Shown here piece by piece: positions 1 to 9,543 of a stretch of DNA of 64,000 bases. Under the pieces are notes generated by a model. The model made no database searches and was not told where the DNA came from. It saw only the letters and a list, made by a program, of their open reading frames with translations. The stretch comes from Candidatus Aquidulcis sp. GTDB lineage: Bacteria > Chloroflexota > Anaerolineae > Anaerolineales > UBA4823. Each line of letters begins with the position of its first letter. The stretch's first letter is position 1. Position numbers and translations under genes: made by a program. Location of the stretch: contig DYIZ01000006.1 of the NCBI GenBank assembly GCA_020723385.1, positions 16,958 through 80,957 of the forward strand, given 5' to 3'.

Positions 1-11
1 AGCGCCAATAG

Positions 12-17
12 TATAAT
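12..17 (+). promoter_or_regulatory. -10 box before the SNF2 helicase gene
   Basis: A perfect TATAAT lies 49 bp upstream of the chosen ATG at 67. The matching -35 would fall before the window, so only half of the promoter is visible. The transcript would carry a roughly 43-nt leader with a good ribosome binding site. Confidence 0.45.
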
Positions 18-66
18 TGTATGTGTAGCTTGTTTGTCGTTAGAAAATATCCAATTGGAGGCTCTC

Positions 67-2901
67 ATGCCCACTGACTTACAAGAACAAATCGAGCGCC
101 GCCGCCAGCGTTCGCAGGAAGAAATCCTGAAGGTTGCCAACAAGGGCAGCCATCCGCTCTTCAGCCAGTTCGAGGTCAAATCTGTTTCCGGGCGCGCCTA
201 CCGGGTGGAAATCCGCTCGCTCGACGAGATGCAAAATACCTGCACCTGCCCCGATTACAAGACCAACCTGATCGGCACCTGCAAACACATCGAAGGGGTG
301 CTGATCCACCTGAAGAAAGAATACGCCGACCGCCTGAGTGAGCTTGTCAAACAGCGCCCACGCGGCGTCAAAATCTACCTGCATTACGGTGTGGAAATCA
401 CCGTGCGCGTCGAGCTGCCGCTGCCCGACCGGGCGCCCATCCGTGACCTGCTGATTCGCTACTTCGACCCATCCGGGATGCTGGTCGGCGCGCCATCGCA
501 AACCTTGCCAACCTTGCTGGCGCTCATCGAAAAGCTGCCGCCGCGCGAGCGTGTCCTGGTTGTGGTGGATGAGGCCGTGCGCCAACACCTGGAATTGCTG
601 CAAGACCGCCAGGAAATCTTCAAGCAACGAGAATGGTTCGTTGACCAGGTGAAGCGCGGGCGTCGCAGCCTGGAAGTGCTCTCCACCCGCCTTTATCCTT
701 ACCAAGAGGAGGGCGCTATGCACCTGGCCTTCGGGCGGCGCGCCTTGCTGGCCGACGACATGGGGCTGGGAAAAACCGTCCAGGCCATCGCCGCCGCGGC
801 TCTGCTCAAAGAGCTGCGCGACATCCAAAAGACGGTTATCATCTGCCCGGCCTCGCTCAAGCACCAATGGGCGCGCGAAATCCGCCGTTTCACCTCTTTG
901 CCCGTTACCATCGTGCAGGGCGGCCTGCTCGAACGCCGCAAGTTATACCGCGAGCCTGGTTTCTTCAAGATCATCAACTACGAGCTGGTGCGCCACGATC
1001 TGGACGAGCTGCTCAAGCTGCGTCCTGACCTCATCATCCTCGATGAAGCCCAGCGTATCAAAAACTGGCGCACCAAGACCGCCCAGATGGTCAAGAGTCT
1101 GCCCAGCCGCTACGCCTTCGTGCTCACCGGCACCCCGCTCGAAAACCGCATTGACGAGTTGTATTCGATCTTCCAGTTCCTCGACCCGCGCATCCTCGGC
1201 CCGCTGTGGCACTTCAACGACCGTTTCTACGAGCTGGAGCAGCGTCCCAACGGCTCGTATAAAGTGCTTGGCTACAAGAACCTGAATCAACTGCGCGCCA
1301 TCATCGCCCCGTATTCGCTGCGCCGCACCCGCGCCGAAGTGCTCACCGACCTGCCGCCGCGCACCGACAACAACTTCTTTGTCGAAATGACCGATCCGCA
1401 GTGGAAGGTGTACAACGAATACAAAGAGAGCCTCGCCAAACTGATCTCCATTGCCCACCGCCGCCCGCTCACCCCCAAAGAGCGCGAAATCCTCATGCTG
1501 TGCCTGATCAAAATGCGCCTGATCTGCGACGCCCTGGCCCTGCACGACAAAGAACTCTCCCCCAAGGACCGCGAGCGCACCGGCCCCAAGCTCGGCGAGC
1601 TGGAAGAAATCCTCACCGAAGAAATCGCCTCGAACGGACACAAAGCCGTTGTCTTCAGCCAGTGGGCCAACATGCTGGCGCTCACCGAACCCATCATCCA
1701 GCGGGTCGGCCTGGGCTACGTCAAGCTCACCGGCGATGTGCCCTCCGCCAAACGCGGCGAGCTGATCGAAAAATTCTTCAACGATCCCGCCTGCCGCGTC
1801 TTCCTCTCCACCGACGCCGGCGGCGTGGGCCTCAACCTGCAAGCCGCCAGCCTGGTGATCAACCTCGACCTGCCGTGGAACCCCGCCGTGCTCGAACAGC
1901 GCATCGCCCGCGCCCACCGTCACGGCCAGCCCTCCTCGGTGCAGGTCATCAACCTGATCGCCAAAGACACCATCGAAGAGCGCATGTTGGATACGCTGGC
2001 CGCCAAGCGTAACGTCTTTGCCAGCGTTTTCGGCGCGGAGGATGCCCCCGCCACGATCCATTTCGAAGACACCGGCCAGGGATTGCTCAAACAATTGGGC
2101 GAGCTGCTCAAGACCCCGGCAGAAGTGGAACTCGATCTCGCACCGGCGGCGGCTCCTGGCCCCGAGGATGCCGCGCTGCCCGCAGAGCCGTCCCGCCCTG
2201 CCCCCACCCTCAAAGGCTTCGCCGACCTGCTGCTGGATCGCCTGCCCGGCAAAGTGCTCGTCGTCCGCAAAGCCCCGGTGGGTGATGGCATCCTCGTCGT
2301 CGTTACCGGCGCGCCCGCCGAACTACGCCCCGTGATCGAGACGGTGCTTTCCGAGCATTATGTGGAGTCCCTGCCTGTCCTGCACCTCATGGAAGCCGAG
2401 GGCTACCAATCGCTGCTGGCCTTCCTGCCGCCTGCCGCCCGCCCCGAAGAAGAGGCCTTCCATGCTGTCGCCATGCCCCGCCCCGAGCGCGGCGACCCAT
2501 TTGCCGCCCGGCGCAAGAAAGCCAACGAAGGGCTGGCCTTCGCCGAAAAACGCCTGGCCCTGGCCGAAGTGGTGCTCCAGGGCGGCTTCCCCGAAGAGAT
2601 GCTGCGCCCGATCCGCGAGAGCCTGGGCTGGGGGTTGACCTCGCTCCTGGCCTTGTATCACGATCACGATCCCGCCGCCGACTTGCCCTCGCCGCGCCGC
2701 ATCCACGCCGATTTGGTGGAACCCGGCCGCCTGTCCGACGAGCTGGCCTCCCGGCTGGCGCGTGTCCGTGAGCTGACCGCGCCCCCCGAACCCGGCGACG
2801 AAGCTCCACCGCCCTCCCTGCAAACCGGCGAAACCCTGGCCGCCGCCGTGCGCGATCTGCTGGATCTGGCGCGGGAGCAGGTTGTAAAGGTAGGGTTGTA
2901 A
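67..2901 (+). CDS. SWIM zinc-finger SNF2-family helicase
   Basis: Predicted DNA-dependent ATPase/translocase of the SNF2 superfamily, 944 residues. The N-terminal part has a SWIM-type zinc motif (C59, C61, C72, H74). The helicase core has Walker A DDMGLGKT (230-237), a DEAQ box (326-329) in place of the usual DEAH, and motif VI ending in RAHRHGQ (615-621). The last ~250 residues are an unassigned, Ala/Pro/Glu-rich extension. An in-frame TTG at 34 would add 11 residues, but ATG 67 has GGAGG seven bases upstream and is preferred. The addB-like gene starts 13 bp downstream on the same strand, so a role in DNA repair or recombination is inferred from context; the substrate is unknown. Confidence 0.88.
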   Translation: MPTDLQEQIERRRQRSQEEILKVANKGSHPLFSQFEVKSVSGRAYRVEIRSLDEMQNTCTCPDYKTNLIGTCKHIEGVLIHLKKEYADRLSELVKQRPRGVKIYLHYGVEITVRVELPLPDRAPIRDLLIRYFDPSGMLVGAPSQTLPTLLALIEKLPPRERVLVVVDEAVRQHLELLQDRQEIFKQREWFVDQVKRGRRSLEVLSTRLYPYQEEGAMHLAFGRRALLADDMGLGKTVQAIAAAALLKELRDIQKTVIICPASLKHQWAREIRRFTSLPVTIVQGGLLERRKLYREPGFFKIINYELVRHDLDELLKLRPDLIILDEAQRIKNWRTKTAQMVKSLPSRYAFVLTGTPLENRIDELYSIFQFLDPRILGPLWHFNDRFYELEQRPNGSYKVLGYKNLNQLRAIIAPYSLRRTRAEVLTDLPPRTDNNFFVEMTDPQWKVYNEYKESLAKLISIAHRRPLTPKEREILMLCLIKMRLICDALALHDKELSPKDRERTGPKLGELEEILTEEIASNGHKAVVFSQWANMLALTEPIIQRVGLGYVKLTGDVPSAKRGELIEKFFNDPACRVFLSTDAGGVGLNLQAASLVINLDLPWNPAVLEQRIARAHRHGQPSSVQVINLIAKDTIEERMLDTLAAKRNVFASVFGAEDAPATIHFEDTGQGLLKQLGELLKTPAEVELDLAPAAAPGPEDAALPAEPSRPAPTLKGFADLLLDRLPGKVLVVRKAPVGDGILVVVTGAPAELRPVIETVLSEHYVESLPVLHLMEAEGYQSLLAFLPPAARPEEEAFHAVAMPRPERGDPFAARRKKANEGLAFAEKRLALAEVVLQGGFPEEMLRPIRESLGWGLTSLLALYHDHDPAADLPSPRRIHADLVEPGRLSDELASRLARVRELTAPPEPGDEAPPPSLQTGETLAAAVRDLLDLAREQVVKVGL

Positions 2902-2914
2902 CTGATCTTTTCTG

Positions 2915-5900
2915 ATGCCCACCCTTCTCCTCTCCCCCGCCGGCTCCGGCAAAACCGCCCACGTCATCCAGCGCATCGCCCAGTCGAAGGCCGCCGACCC
3001 GCTGGCCGCCAGCCTCGTCATCGTTCCCAACCAACTGCAAGCCGCCGATTTTCGCCGCCGGTTGGCCGAGGCCGGCGGCGCGCTGGGGGTGGAGATCGTC
3101 ACCTTTTACACACTCTACGCCGATATTTTAGCCCGCGCCGGGAAACCCATTCCCGCTCTGCTCGGTCCCGTGCAAATCCGCCTGCTGCGCGCCATCGTGG
3201 ATGATCTGTGTGCGCGCGGCGTCATGCGCCACTACGCCGCTTTGCGCGCCCGTCCCGGCTTCGTCATCGCCCTGCGCAACGCCATCCAGGAATTGAAACG
3301 CGCCCGCGTCTTCCCGGAGGATTTTGCGGACGCGGTTGGAGGGGCAACCCGCTCTTCCCCGGCGGACTCAGCCCTCAGCAATGGCGGGTCGCCCCTGCAC
3401 GCGCCCGGCGATGGCGGGCCGCACTTACGTGAATTGTCTGCCGTCTACACCGCCTATCAGGATTGGCTGCAAAAGGAAAATTGGGCTGACCCGGAAGGCC
3501 GCGGCTGGCTGGCGGCGATTGCCCTGGATGAGAATCCAACCTTGGGGCGCGACCTGCGCCTGCTGGTGGTGACCGGCTTCGACGAATTCAATCCCACCCA
3601 ATTGGGGGTGCTCGCCCTGCTGGCCCCCCGCGCCCGCGAGACGCTGATCACCCTCACCGGCGATGCCAACCGCCCCGCGCGCTCCGCTCACCGCCGCTTC
3701 CACCGCGCCCGGCAGGCCCTCGCGGCTGCCCTCGATCTTCATCAAGTCGAGACGCTCCCCGTCAAACCGTTCCTTGCCCCTGCCCTCGCCCACCTCGAAG
3801 CCAACCTGTTCGAGCCTGCCAAGACTTCGGAAGGCTCTGAGCCTTCCGAAGTCTATTTCGTGGAAGCCCAAACCCGCGCCGTCGAAGCCCGCGCCGCCCT
3901 GCGCTGGATCAAAGCCCGCATCGTGCGTGACGGCCTGGCGCTGTCGGATGTGGCCGTCATGGCGCGCAGCCTGGAACCGTACCGCCCCTTTCTCGAAGAA
4001 ACCGCCGCCGAGTTTGGCATCCCCTTGCGCATCGTCGGCGGGCTGCCGCTGGCGCAAAACCCGGCGGTCGCCGCACTGCTCTCACTGCTCTCACTGCCCG
4101 CCGAGCGGTGTTCTGTACCGCCATGGCCGCGCCGCCCACTGGTCGAAGCCTGGCGCAGCCCCTATTTCGACTGGTCTGCCCAGGGTATCACCCTCGCTGA
4201 CGCCGCCGCGCTCGACGCCGCCTCCCGCCAGGGCCGCGTTGTGGCCGGGATTTCCCAATGGCGAGAAGCCTTCGATCTGCTGGAGCGCCAGAAGACGTGG
4301 GAGAATGTGGACGAGGATGGCGCGTTGGCGCGTCAAGGGAAGGGGGATAGGGGATTAAGGGAAAAGTTCGACGCCTTTGTGGCCCTGCTTACCCCTCCCG
4401 CGACCGCCGCCGTGCGCGACAGTGTAGCCTTCATCGAGAATCTCATTGGCGACGATCTTCTCTTTGTTCCCAATCCCCAATCCCCTTTCGAGCGTGAGAA
4501 TGGTTTGAACGTCACCGCCTGCGCCCGCGCCAATGCCACTACCGCCGGCCGTGACGTGGCTGCCCTGCGCGCTTTCAAGGATGTGCTGCGCGGTCTGACG
4601 CTGGCTGAAGCCGCCCTTGGCAGCCCACCGCTGGATTACGCCGCTTTCTACGCCGAACTGCGCGGCGCGGTGGAGGCTGCCACGTACATTGCCGCATCCA
4701 GCGCCGGAGTGTTGGCAATTTCAGTGCTGGATGCGCGCGGCCTGACCTTTCACGCGGCCGCCCTGCTGGGCTTGTCGGAGGGCGAATTTCCCAAAGCCGA
4801 ACGTGAAGATCCATTCTTGAGCGAGGCCGACCGCCTGATGTTGCGGCAGCGTGGTATCCCGCTCGAATCGCGTTTGCGCGGCGACGAGGGGACGATCTTC
4901 TACCAGGGCGTTACCCGCGCCCGCCAGCGCCTGCTGCTCACCCGCCCCTATCTGGCAGACGATGGCCAGCAGTGGGAAGCCTCACCCTTTTGGGAACAGG
5001 CTCACCATCTGATGGGCGATCCCCCTGTTCGCCGCGTCCGCCCCGAGGATGCTGTTTCCCCGGCGGAAGCTGCCTCCCTCGTCGAGCTGCCGCAAATCAA
5101 CGAAACCATCCATCGGGGCAGGGCGGCCCTGCACGCCCGCCTGTCGCCCGCCGCCGCCGGGTCTTATGAAGGCGAGCTGCACGGGCTGGCCCAGGCGCTT
5201 ACCGCCCGTTACCCGGCCTCGTTCGGCTGGAGCGCCAGCAAGCTCGAAGCTTATGGAACCTGCCCGTTTTATTTCTACACAGCTTATGCCCTCGAACTGG
5301 AGCCGCGCGCCCTGCCCGAAGAAGGTTACGATGTGCGCATGCTCGGCTCCATGCTGCACAAAATTCTCGAGGATACTTACGCTCAGGCCGCCGATCCGAC
5401 CGATTTGGACGATTGCCTGGCCCGCGTGGGAGAAATCGCCGCTGATGTGTTTGCCGCCGCCCCCGCCGAATATGGCTTTCGCCCCACTCCCCTGTGGGCG
5501 CAGCAGCAACAGGAATTGGGACGCGTCTTGCGCCAGACCATCACCGCGCTGGCCGAACAGGCCCAGGGTTTCGCTCCGCGCTACTTCGAGCAAAAGTTCG
5601 GCATGGGCAATCCCTCGTTAGTGCTATCCACCGAGATTGGCGAGATTCGCCTGCACGGTTACATTGACCGGGTGGACGCCGACCGCGCCGGCCGCCTGCG
5701 GGTGGTTGACTACAAGGCAGGCGGCGCGGCAATTACCGCCCGTAATCTCGACGAAGGACGCCGTTTGCAGCTTCCGCTTTACGCCCTTGCGGCGCGTGAC
5801 GCCCTGAGGCTGGGCGAGATCGCCGGAGGGTTCTATTGGCACATCCAGAAAGCCGAGGCCAGCAGTCTGAAGCTCGAAAACTACGATGGCGGTGTGGAAT

Positions 5901-6049
5901 CGGCTTGCGAAATGGCTGTCCAGCACGTCACCCGCCACGTGGCGAACATCCGTGATGGGCAGTTCCAACCGCAACCGCCCGCCGACGGCTGCCCCAGCTA
6001 TTGCCCGGCAAGCAGTTTTTGCTGGCGTTACAAGTCGAAAGGATTTTGA
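2915..6049 (+). CDS. addB: AddB-like helicase-nuclease subunit with Fe-S cluster
   Basis: Likely AddB subunit of the AddAB helicase-nuclease that resects double-strand breaks; 1044 residues. It opens with an ATP-binding-like loop (SPAGSGKT, residues 7-14). The C-terminal PD-(D/E)XK nuclease shows GYIDRVD (915-921) and the DYK triplet (D932, K934). Four cysteines, C783 and C1026, C1030, C1036, match the AddB pattern in which an iron-sulfur cluster staples the nuclease domain. The stop codon overlaps the addA start by one base (TGATG), so the two are translationally coupled. The gene carries several in-frame repeat insertions, among them a 33-bp perfect palindrome at 3822-3854 and GGGGATA-type units at 4334-4366 and 4467-4490. 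Confidence 0.85.
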   Translation: MPTLLLSPAGSGKTAHVIQRIAQSKAADPLAASLVIVPNQLQAADFRRRLAEAGGALGVEIVTFYTLYADILARAGKPIPALLGPVQIRLLRAIVDDLCARGVMRHYAALRARPGFVIALRNAIQELKRARVFPEDFADAVGGATRSSPADSALSNGGSPLHAPGDGGPHLRELSAVYTAYQDWLQKENWADPEGRGWLAAIALDENPTLGRDLRLLVVTGFDEFNPTQLGVLALLAPRARETLITLTGDANRPARSAHRRFHRARQALAAALDLHQVETLPVKPFLAPALAHLEANLFEPAKTSEGSEPSEVYFVEAQTRAVEARAALRWIKARIVRDGLALSDVAVMARSLEPYRPFLEETAAEFGIPLRIVGGLPLAQNPAVAALLSLLSLPAERCSVPPWPRRPLVEAWRSPYFDWSAQGITLADAAALDAASRQGRVVAGISQWREAFDLLERQKTWENVDEDGALARQGKGDRGLREKFDAFVALLTPPATAAVRDSVAFIENLIGDDLLFVPNPQSPFERENGLNVTACARANATTAGRDVAALRAFKDVLRGLTLAEAALGSPPLDYAAFYAELRGAVEAATYIAASSAGVLAISVLDARGLTFHAAALLGLSEGEFPKAEREDPFLSEADRLMLRQRGIPLESRLRGDEGTIFYQGVTRARQRLLLTRPYLADDGQQWEASPFWEQAHHLMGDPPVRRVRPEDAVSPAEAASLVELPQINETIHRGRAALHARLSPAAAGSYEGELHGLAQALTARYPASFGWSASKLEAYGTCPFYFYTAYALELEPRALPEEGYDVRMLGSMLHKILEDTYAQAADPTDLDDCLARVGEIAADVFAAAPAEYGFRPTPLWAQQQQELGRVLRQTITALAEQAQGFAPRYFEQKFGMGNPSLVLSTEIGEIRLHGYIDRVDADRAGRLRVVDYKAGGAAITARNLDEGRRLQLPLYALAARDALRLGEIAGGFYWHIQKAEASSLKLENYDGGVESACEMAVQHVTRHVANIRDGQFQPQPPADGCPSYCPASSFCWRYKSKGF
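3822..3854. repeat. 15-3-15 palindrome inside addB
   Basis: Perfect inverted repeat: 15-bp arms beginning AGACTTCGGAAGGCT, 3-nt centre, total 33 bp or exactly 11 codons. It adds a peptide around KTSEGSEPSEV to AddB. Its 15-3-15 geometry and AGAC/GTCT ends recur at 27628-27660. Confidence 0.85.
4334..4366. repeat. GGGGATA-type repeat inside addB
   Basis: Imperfect tandem of GGGGATA/GGGGATT units read in the only frame free of TAG, giving GKGDRG. The same peptide core occurs in RecQ, AddA and the glycosyltransferase. Confidence 0.6.
4467..4490. repeat. CCCAATC heptad repeat inside addB
   Basis: Two CCCAATC units plus a partial third, read as VPNPQSPF. It is the inverse of the array at 4334-4366, about 110 bp away, so the two may be arms of one widened element. 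Confidence 0.5.
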
Positions 6050-9000
6050 TGTCCCTCCTTTCGCATCTCACCTTCAAAGGCCGCCAGGAGCTTGCCGCCG
6101 CCGCCGATAACCCGGCTATCGCCGTCACCGCCGGGGCCGGATCGGGCAAGACGCGCACCCTCACCGGGCGCTACCTGCACCTGCTCGAACAAGGCCACCC
6201 GCTGCGCGCCATCATCGCCATCACCTTCACCGAAAAAGCCGCCCGCGAAATGCGCACACGCATTCGCAGCGAAATTGAGAAGTGGGCGGATACTCTCTCT
6301 CACCCCCGGCCCGTCTCTTGGGGAGAGAGTGGGGACGCATCTCCCTCACAGGGGGAGGCGATGGGGGTGAGGGAGCGTATCGATTCTGCCCGTATCGGCA
6401 CCATCCACAGCCTGTGCGCCGAAATCTTGCGCGCCCACCCCGCCGAGGCCGGTATAGACCCTGCCTTCACCGTGATCGAGGATGGCCTGGCGGCTGCCCT
6501 GCGCGCCGAAGCGGTGGACGCCGCTCTCGCCTGGGCCGCCAGCGACCTCGAAGCGGCGATGCTCTTCGCCCATTTCAAAGAAAACGAGCTGCGCCGCCTG
6601 CTCACCGACCTGCTCAATCGCCGTCTCGACCTGCAACCCTGGCTCGAACAAACGACGGACGACCGACACTTCGGCTACGCTCAGTGCAGGCGACCGGCGA
6701 CCGACGACTGGCGACTGGCTCTCACCCACTGGCTCGATGAGCAATTCGCCGCCCCAGCCTGGCAGGATTCTCTCGCTGACCTGGCCCGCTCGCAATCGAG
6801 CAATCCCGACGACAAATTGGAGATTGCCCGCCGCGAGGTGCTGGCGCGGTGGGATGAAGCCCGCGCCCAGATCACCGCCGCCCGGTGGGATTCTGCTTTC
6901 CTAGCTCTCGCCGCCCTGCGCAAGGTCATCTCGGCCACAGGGGGCAGCAAAACCAACTGGGACGCCGCCGACCTGGATGCAGCCCGCGCCGCCATGCGCG
7001 CCCTCAGCGGTCATTACGACGCGCAGATCAAGCCGCTGGTCAATAAAAGCCGCTGGGCGCTCGATATACAGGCTGCCGCTCTGCTCCCGGCGCTGACCTT
7101 GCTCGTCGAACAAACTCTCGACGGTTATGAGCGCCGCAAAGACGAGCAGCAGGCTCTCGATTTCGACGATCTGGAAGGCCGCGCGGCTCGCCTGCTGGCC
7201 GAACATCCCGCTGTGCGCGCCCGCTGGCAGAACGAGATCCACGCCGTGCTGGTGGACGAATTTCAGGACACCAACGACCGCCAGCGGCAGATCGTGTACA
7301 CGCTCAGCCAATTTCAGCCGCCCTCTGCCAGAAATCCCCTGTCCCCTGTCCCCTATCCCTTGAAAAACGATCAGGGGATAGGGGATAGGGGAGATAACCC
7401 CCCTTCCAGCCTCTTCATCGTTGGCGACGCCAAGCAGTCAATCTACAAATTTCGCGGCGCGGATGTGACTGTCTTCCGCCAGGTGCAGGCGGATATTCGA
7501 GCCGCCGGCGGCCTGCCGGTTGACCTCGACCTGACCTTTCGCGCCCACAAACCGCTGCTCGACCTGCTCAACTCGCTGCTGGCGTCCATTCTCGGCGCGG
7601 CTGATGATCCTGCCCATCCCTATCAGGTCCCGTTTGCTCCCCTCCAGGCTGACCGGCAAACCCCGAAAATCGCCCAACCGCCCTTTGTCGAATGCCACAT
7701 CGGGATCGGGGAAGACGCCGACGAAGGCCGCGCGTCCGCCGCATCCGCCCTGGCTGGCCGCCTCTACGAGCTGCGCAACGAGGGCTTCGGTTGGGGAGAC
7801 ATGGCGCTGCTTTTCCGCGCCTCCACCGGTTTCGCCGCCTACGAAGACGCGCTGGAGCGCGCTGGCATCCCGTTCGTCACGATCGCCGGACGTGGCTTCT
7901 ACAACCGGCCTGAAATCCGCGACCTCCTCAACGCCTTGGCCGCCATCGCCGATCCCACCGATGACCTGGCGCTGGCCGGGCTGCTGCGTTCTCCCGCCCT
8001 GGCTCTGCCCGACGACGATCTCTACCATCTGCGCTTTCCCTCGCCCCTCGGAGGCAGGGCGGGAGGTGATGGTTTATGGCTTGCGCTGCAAACCTCACCA
8101 TCCCCCTTCCACCGCCGCGCCGCCGCCATCATCACCGAGCTGCACGCGCTCTCTGGCCGCGCCCCCGCCGCCGAGGCGCTCAAGCGCTTCCTCGACCTCA
8201 CCGGTTACCGCGCCATCCTGAGCGCCGCGCCGGGCGGGAGCCGCATGACGCGTAACGTGGACAAATTGCTGGCCGACGCCCACCGCAGCCAGTTGGTGGG
8301 GCTGGGCGAGTTTCTCGAATACGTTCAAACCTTGCGCGACGTGGGCCTGCGCGAGGGCGAAGCGCCGGTGGATCCTTCGGCAGGCCCAGGAAGCGGGGCG
8401 GTGCAACTGATGACCGTCCACAAATCGAAGGGGCTGGAGTTTCCGCTCGTCGTCATCGCCGACGCGGCTTACGAGCCGCGCCCGCCGGCTGCCGGGGCGC
8501 TGCTGGATTCCGAATTAGGCTTGCTGCCCGGCCTGAAGGACGATGACGACAACCGCCCGGCGGCCTGGCGGCTGGCTTACCTGCGAGAGGCCGCCAAAGA
8601 CGACGCCGAAGATCGCCGCCTGCTGTATGTGGCCGCCACTCGCGCCAGAGAAAAGCTGCTGGTGAGCGGGTACGGCAAGCTGCTCAGGTCTGGGAAGCTC
8701 GGTCTGCGGGGGTGGCTGGCGGATTTTGGGAAAGTGTTGGGGATGGATGAAGTGGCGGTCGAGGGGGACTTGATGGGCGTGCGGGAATTGGCGGCGTCTT
8801 TGCCCTCGGGGGGGGATCCTATCCCGTGGGTGATGTACCCCCCTGCGGTTCCCGTCGGCCTCCTCCCCCTGGAGGCCGCGCAACCCCCGGAATCAGAAGC
8901 CTCCCCGGTAGACCTCGTTGCCCCGCTGCCGCCGCCATCTCCCGAAAAATTAGACGAGCGCACGCGTTCCCGCGAAACCGACCCGCCCGACCGGGTGTGG

Positions 9001-9504
9001 CGCGTCGTCCCGAAAGCGAAAAAACCGAGCGGCCCGGCGTGGGTGGTGGGCAAGCTCGTTCACGAAGCGCTGCGCCGCTGGCGGTTCCCTGCGGACGACG
9101 ATTTTCTGCGCCCCTACGCCCTCGAAGCCGGCCTGGCCGACGAAGCCGAAATACGCGCCACGCTGGGCGCGGCGCGGCGGCTGTTGGAGCGTTTCCACGC
9201 CCACCCCCTGTGCGCCGAGGTCGCCGCTGCCGAGCGTTATCACGAGCTGCCTTTCGTGCTGGCTGAGAGCCGCGGGGTCATTGATTTGCTGTATCGCGCC
9301 AGCGAGGGGTGGGTGATCGTGGATTTCAAGACCGACGAGACGCGCTCGGAAGCCGAAGCGCGGGAGATCATTGCGCGGGAGGGGTATGACGCCCAAGTGC
9401 GGCGTTACATGGAGGCCGCCGCGCCCTGGTTGGGGGCGCGCCCGCGCGGGCGGCTGGTTTTCTTGCAGATGAGCGGGGGGATCGGGGTGTTCGAGGTGGA
9501 ATGA
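6049..9504 (+). CDS. addA: AddA-like UvrD-family helicase-nuclease
   Basis: Likely catalytic partner of the upstream AddB: superfamily 1A 3'-5' helicase with a C-terminal nuclease, 1151 residues. Visible are Walker A AGAGSGKT (28-35), the DEFQD box (403-407), VGDAKQSIYKFRGAD after it, HKSKGLEFP in the helicase C part, and the AddA nuclease motif VDFKTDE with D1092 and K1094. ATG 6049 overlaps the addB stop; a TTG 48 bp upstream is less likely. Three clear repeat arrays interrupt the protein in frame at 6295-6375, 6650-6719 and 7330-7400, the last one only ~50 residues after the DEFQD box. A weaker candidate lies near 8040-8110. Length is near the family norm even so. Confidence 0.87.
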   Translation: MSLLSHLTFKGRQELAAAADNPAIAVTAGAGSGKTRTLTGRYLHLLEQGHPLRAIIAITFTEKAAREMRTRIRSEIEKWADTLSHPRPVSWGESGDASPSQGEAMGVRERIDSARIGTIHSLCAEILRAHPAEAGIDPAFTVIEDGLAAALRAEAVDAALAWAASDLEAAMLFAHFKENELRRLLTDLLNRRLDLQPWLEQTTDDRHFGYAQCRRPATDDWRLALTHWLDEQFAAPAWQDSLADLARSQSSNPDDKLEIARREVLARWDEARAQITAARWDSAFLALAALRKVISATGGSKTNWDAADLDAARAAMRALSGHYDAQIKPLVNKSRWALDIQAAALLPALTLLVEQTLDGYERRKDEQQALDFDDLEGRAARLLAEHPAVRARWQNEIHAVLVDEFQDTNDRQRQIVYTLSQFQPPSARNPLSPVPYPLKNDQGIGDRGDNPPSSLFIVGDAKQSIYKFRGADVTVFRQVQADIRAAGGLPVDLDLTFRAHKPLLDLLNSLLASILGAADDPAHPYQVPFAPLQADRQTPKIAQPPFVECHIGIGEDADEGRASAASALAGRLYELRNEGFGWGDMALLFRASTGFAAYEDALERAGIPFVTIAGRGFYNRPEIRDLLNALAAIADPTDDLALAGLLRSPALALPDDDLYHLRFPSPLGGRAGGDGLWLALQTSPSPFHRRAAAIITELHALSGRAPAAEALKRFLDLTGYRAILSAAPGGSRMTRNVDKLLADAHRSQLVGLGEFLEYVQTLRDVGLREGEAPVDPSAGPGSGAVQLMTVHKSKGLEFPLVVIADAAYEPRPPAAGALLDSELGLLPGLKDDDDNRPAAWRLAYLREAAKDDAEDRRLLYVAATRAREKLLVSGYGKLLRSGKLGLRGWLADFGKVLGMDEVAVEGDLMGVRELAASLPSGGDPIPWVMYPPAVPVGLLPLEAAQPPESEASPVDLVAPLPPPSPEKLDERTRSRETDPPDRVWRVVPKAKKPSGPAWVVGKLVHEALRRWRFPADDDFLRPYALEAGLADEAEIRATLGAARRLLERFHAHPLCAEVAAAERYHELPFVLAESRGVIDLLYRASEGWVIVDFKTDETRSEAEAREIIAREGYDAQVRRYMEAAAPWLGARPRGRLVFLQMSGGIGVFEVE
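6295..6375. repeat. 81-bp inverted repeat inside addA
   Basis: Arms CTCTCTCACCCCC and GGGGGTGAGGGAG (one mismatch) enclose G/C-rich inner repeats. The total is 81 bp, exactly 27 codons, and separates the helicase motif I region from RIDSARIGTIHS. Confidence 0.65.
6650..6719. repeat. GGCGACC heptad array inside addA
   Basis: Contains four consecutive 7-bp units of the GGCGACC/GACGACT/GGCGACT kind, preceded by CTTCGGCTACGCTCAGTG, itself a CTTCGAC..CTCAG-like dispersed motif. It is read through in frame. Confidence 0.6.
7330..7400. repeat. TCCCCTG/GGGGATA hairpin inside addA
   Basis: Heptads TCCCCTG, TCCCCTG, TCCCCTA and TCCCTTG face AGGGGAT, AGGGGAT and AGGGGAG across a short spacer, forming a hairpin within the coding sequence. 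It encodes a proline-rich stretch and then GIGDRGD, placed between helicase motifs II and III. Confidence 0.8.
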
Positions 9505-9543
9505 CCCGGATAGCGGCTTATCGAGCCTTGTCGCCTTCCCATC

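Noticed and set aside
943..2094. 383-residue open frame on the minus strand across the SNF2 gene
   Set aside because: It is antisense to a gene with clear helicase motifs, and its composition is that of a GC-rich shadow frame rich in Gly/His/Val. No family is recognisable.
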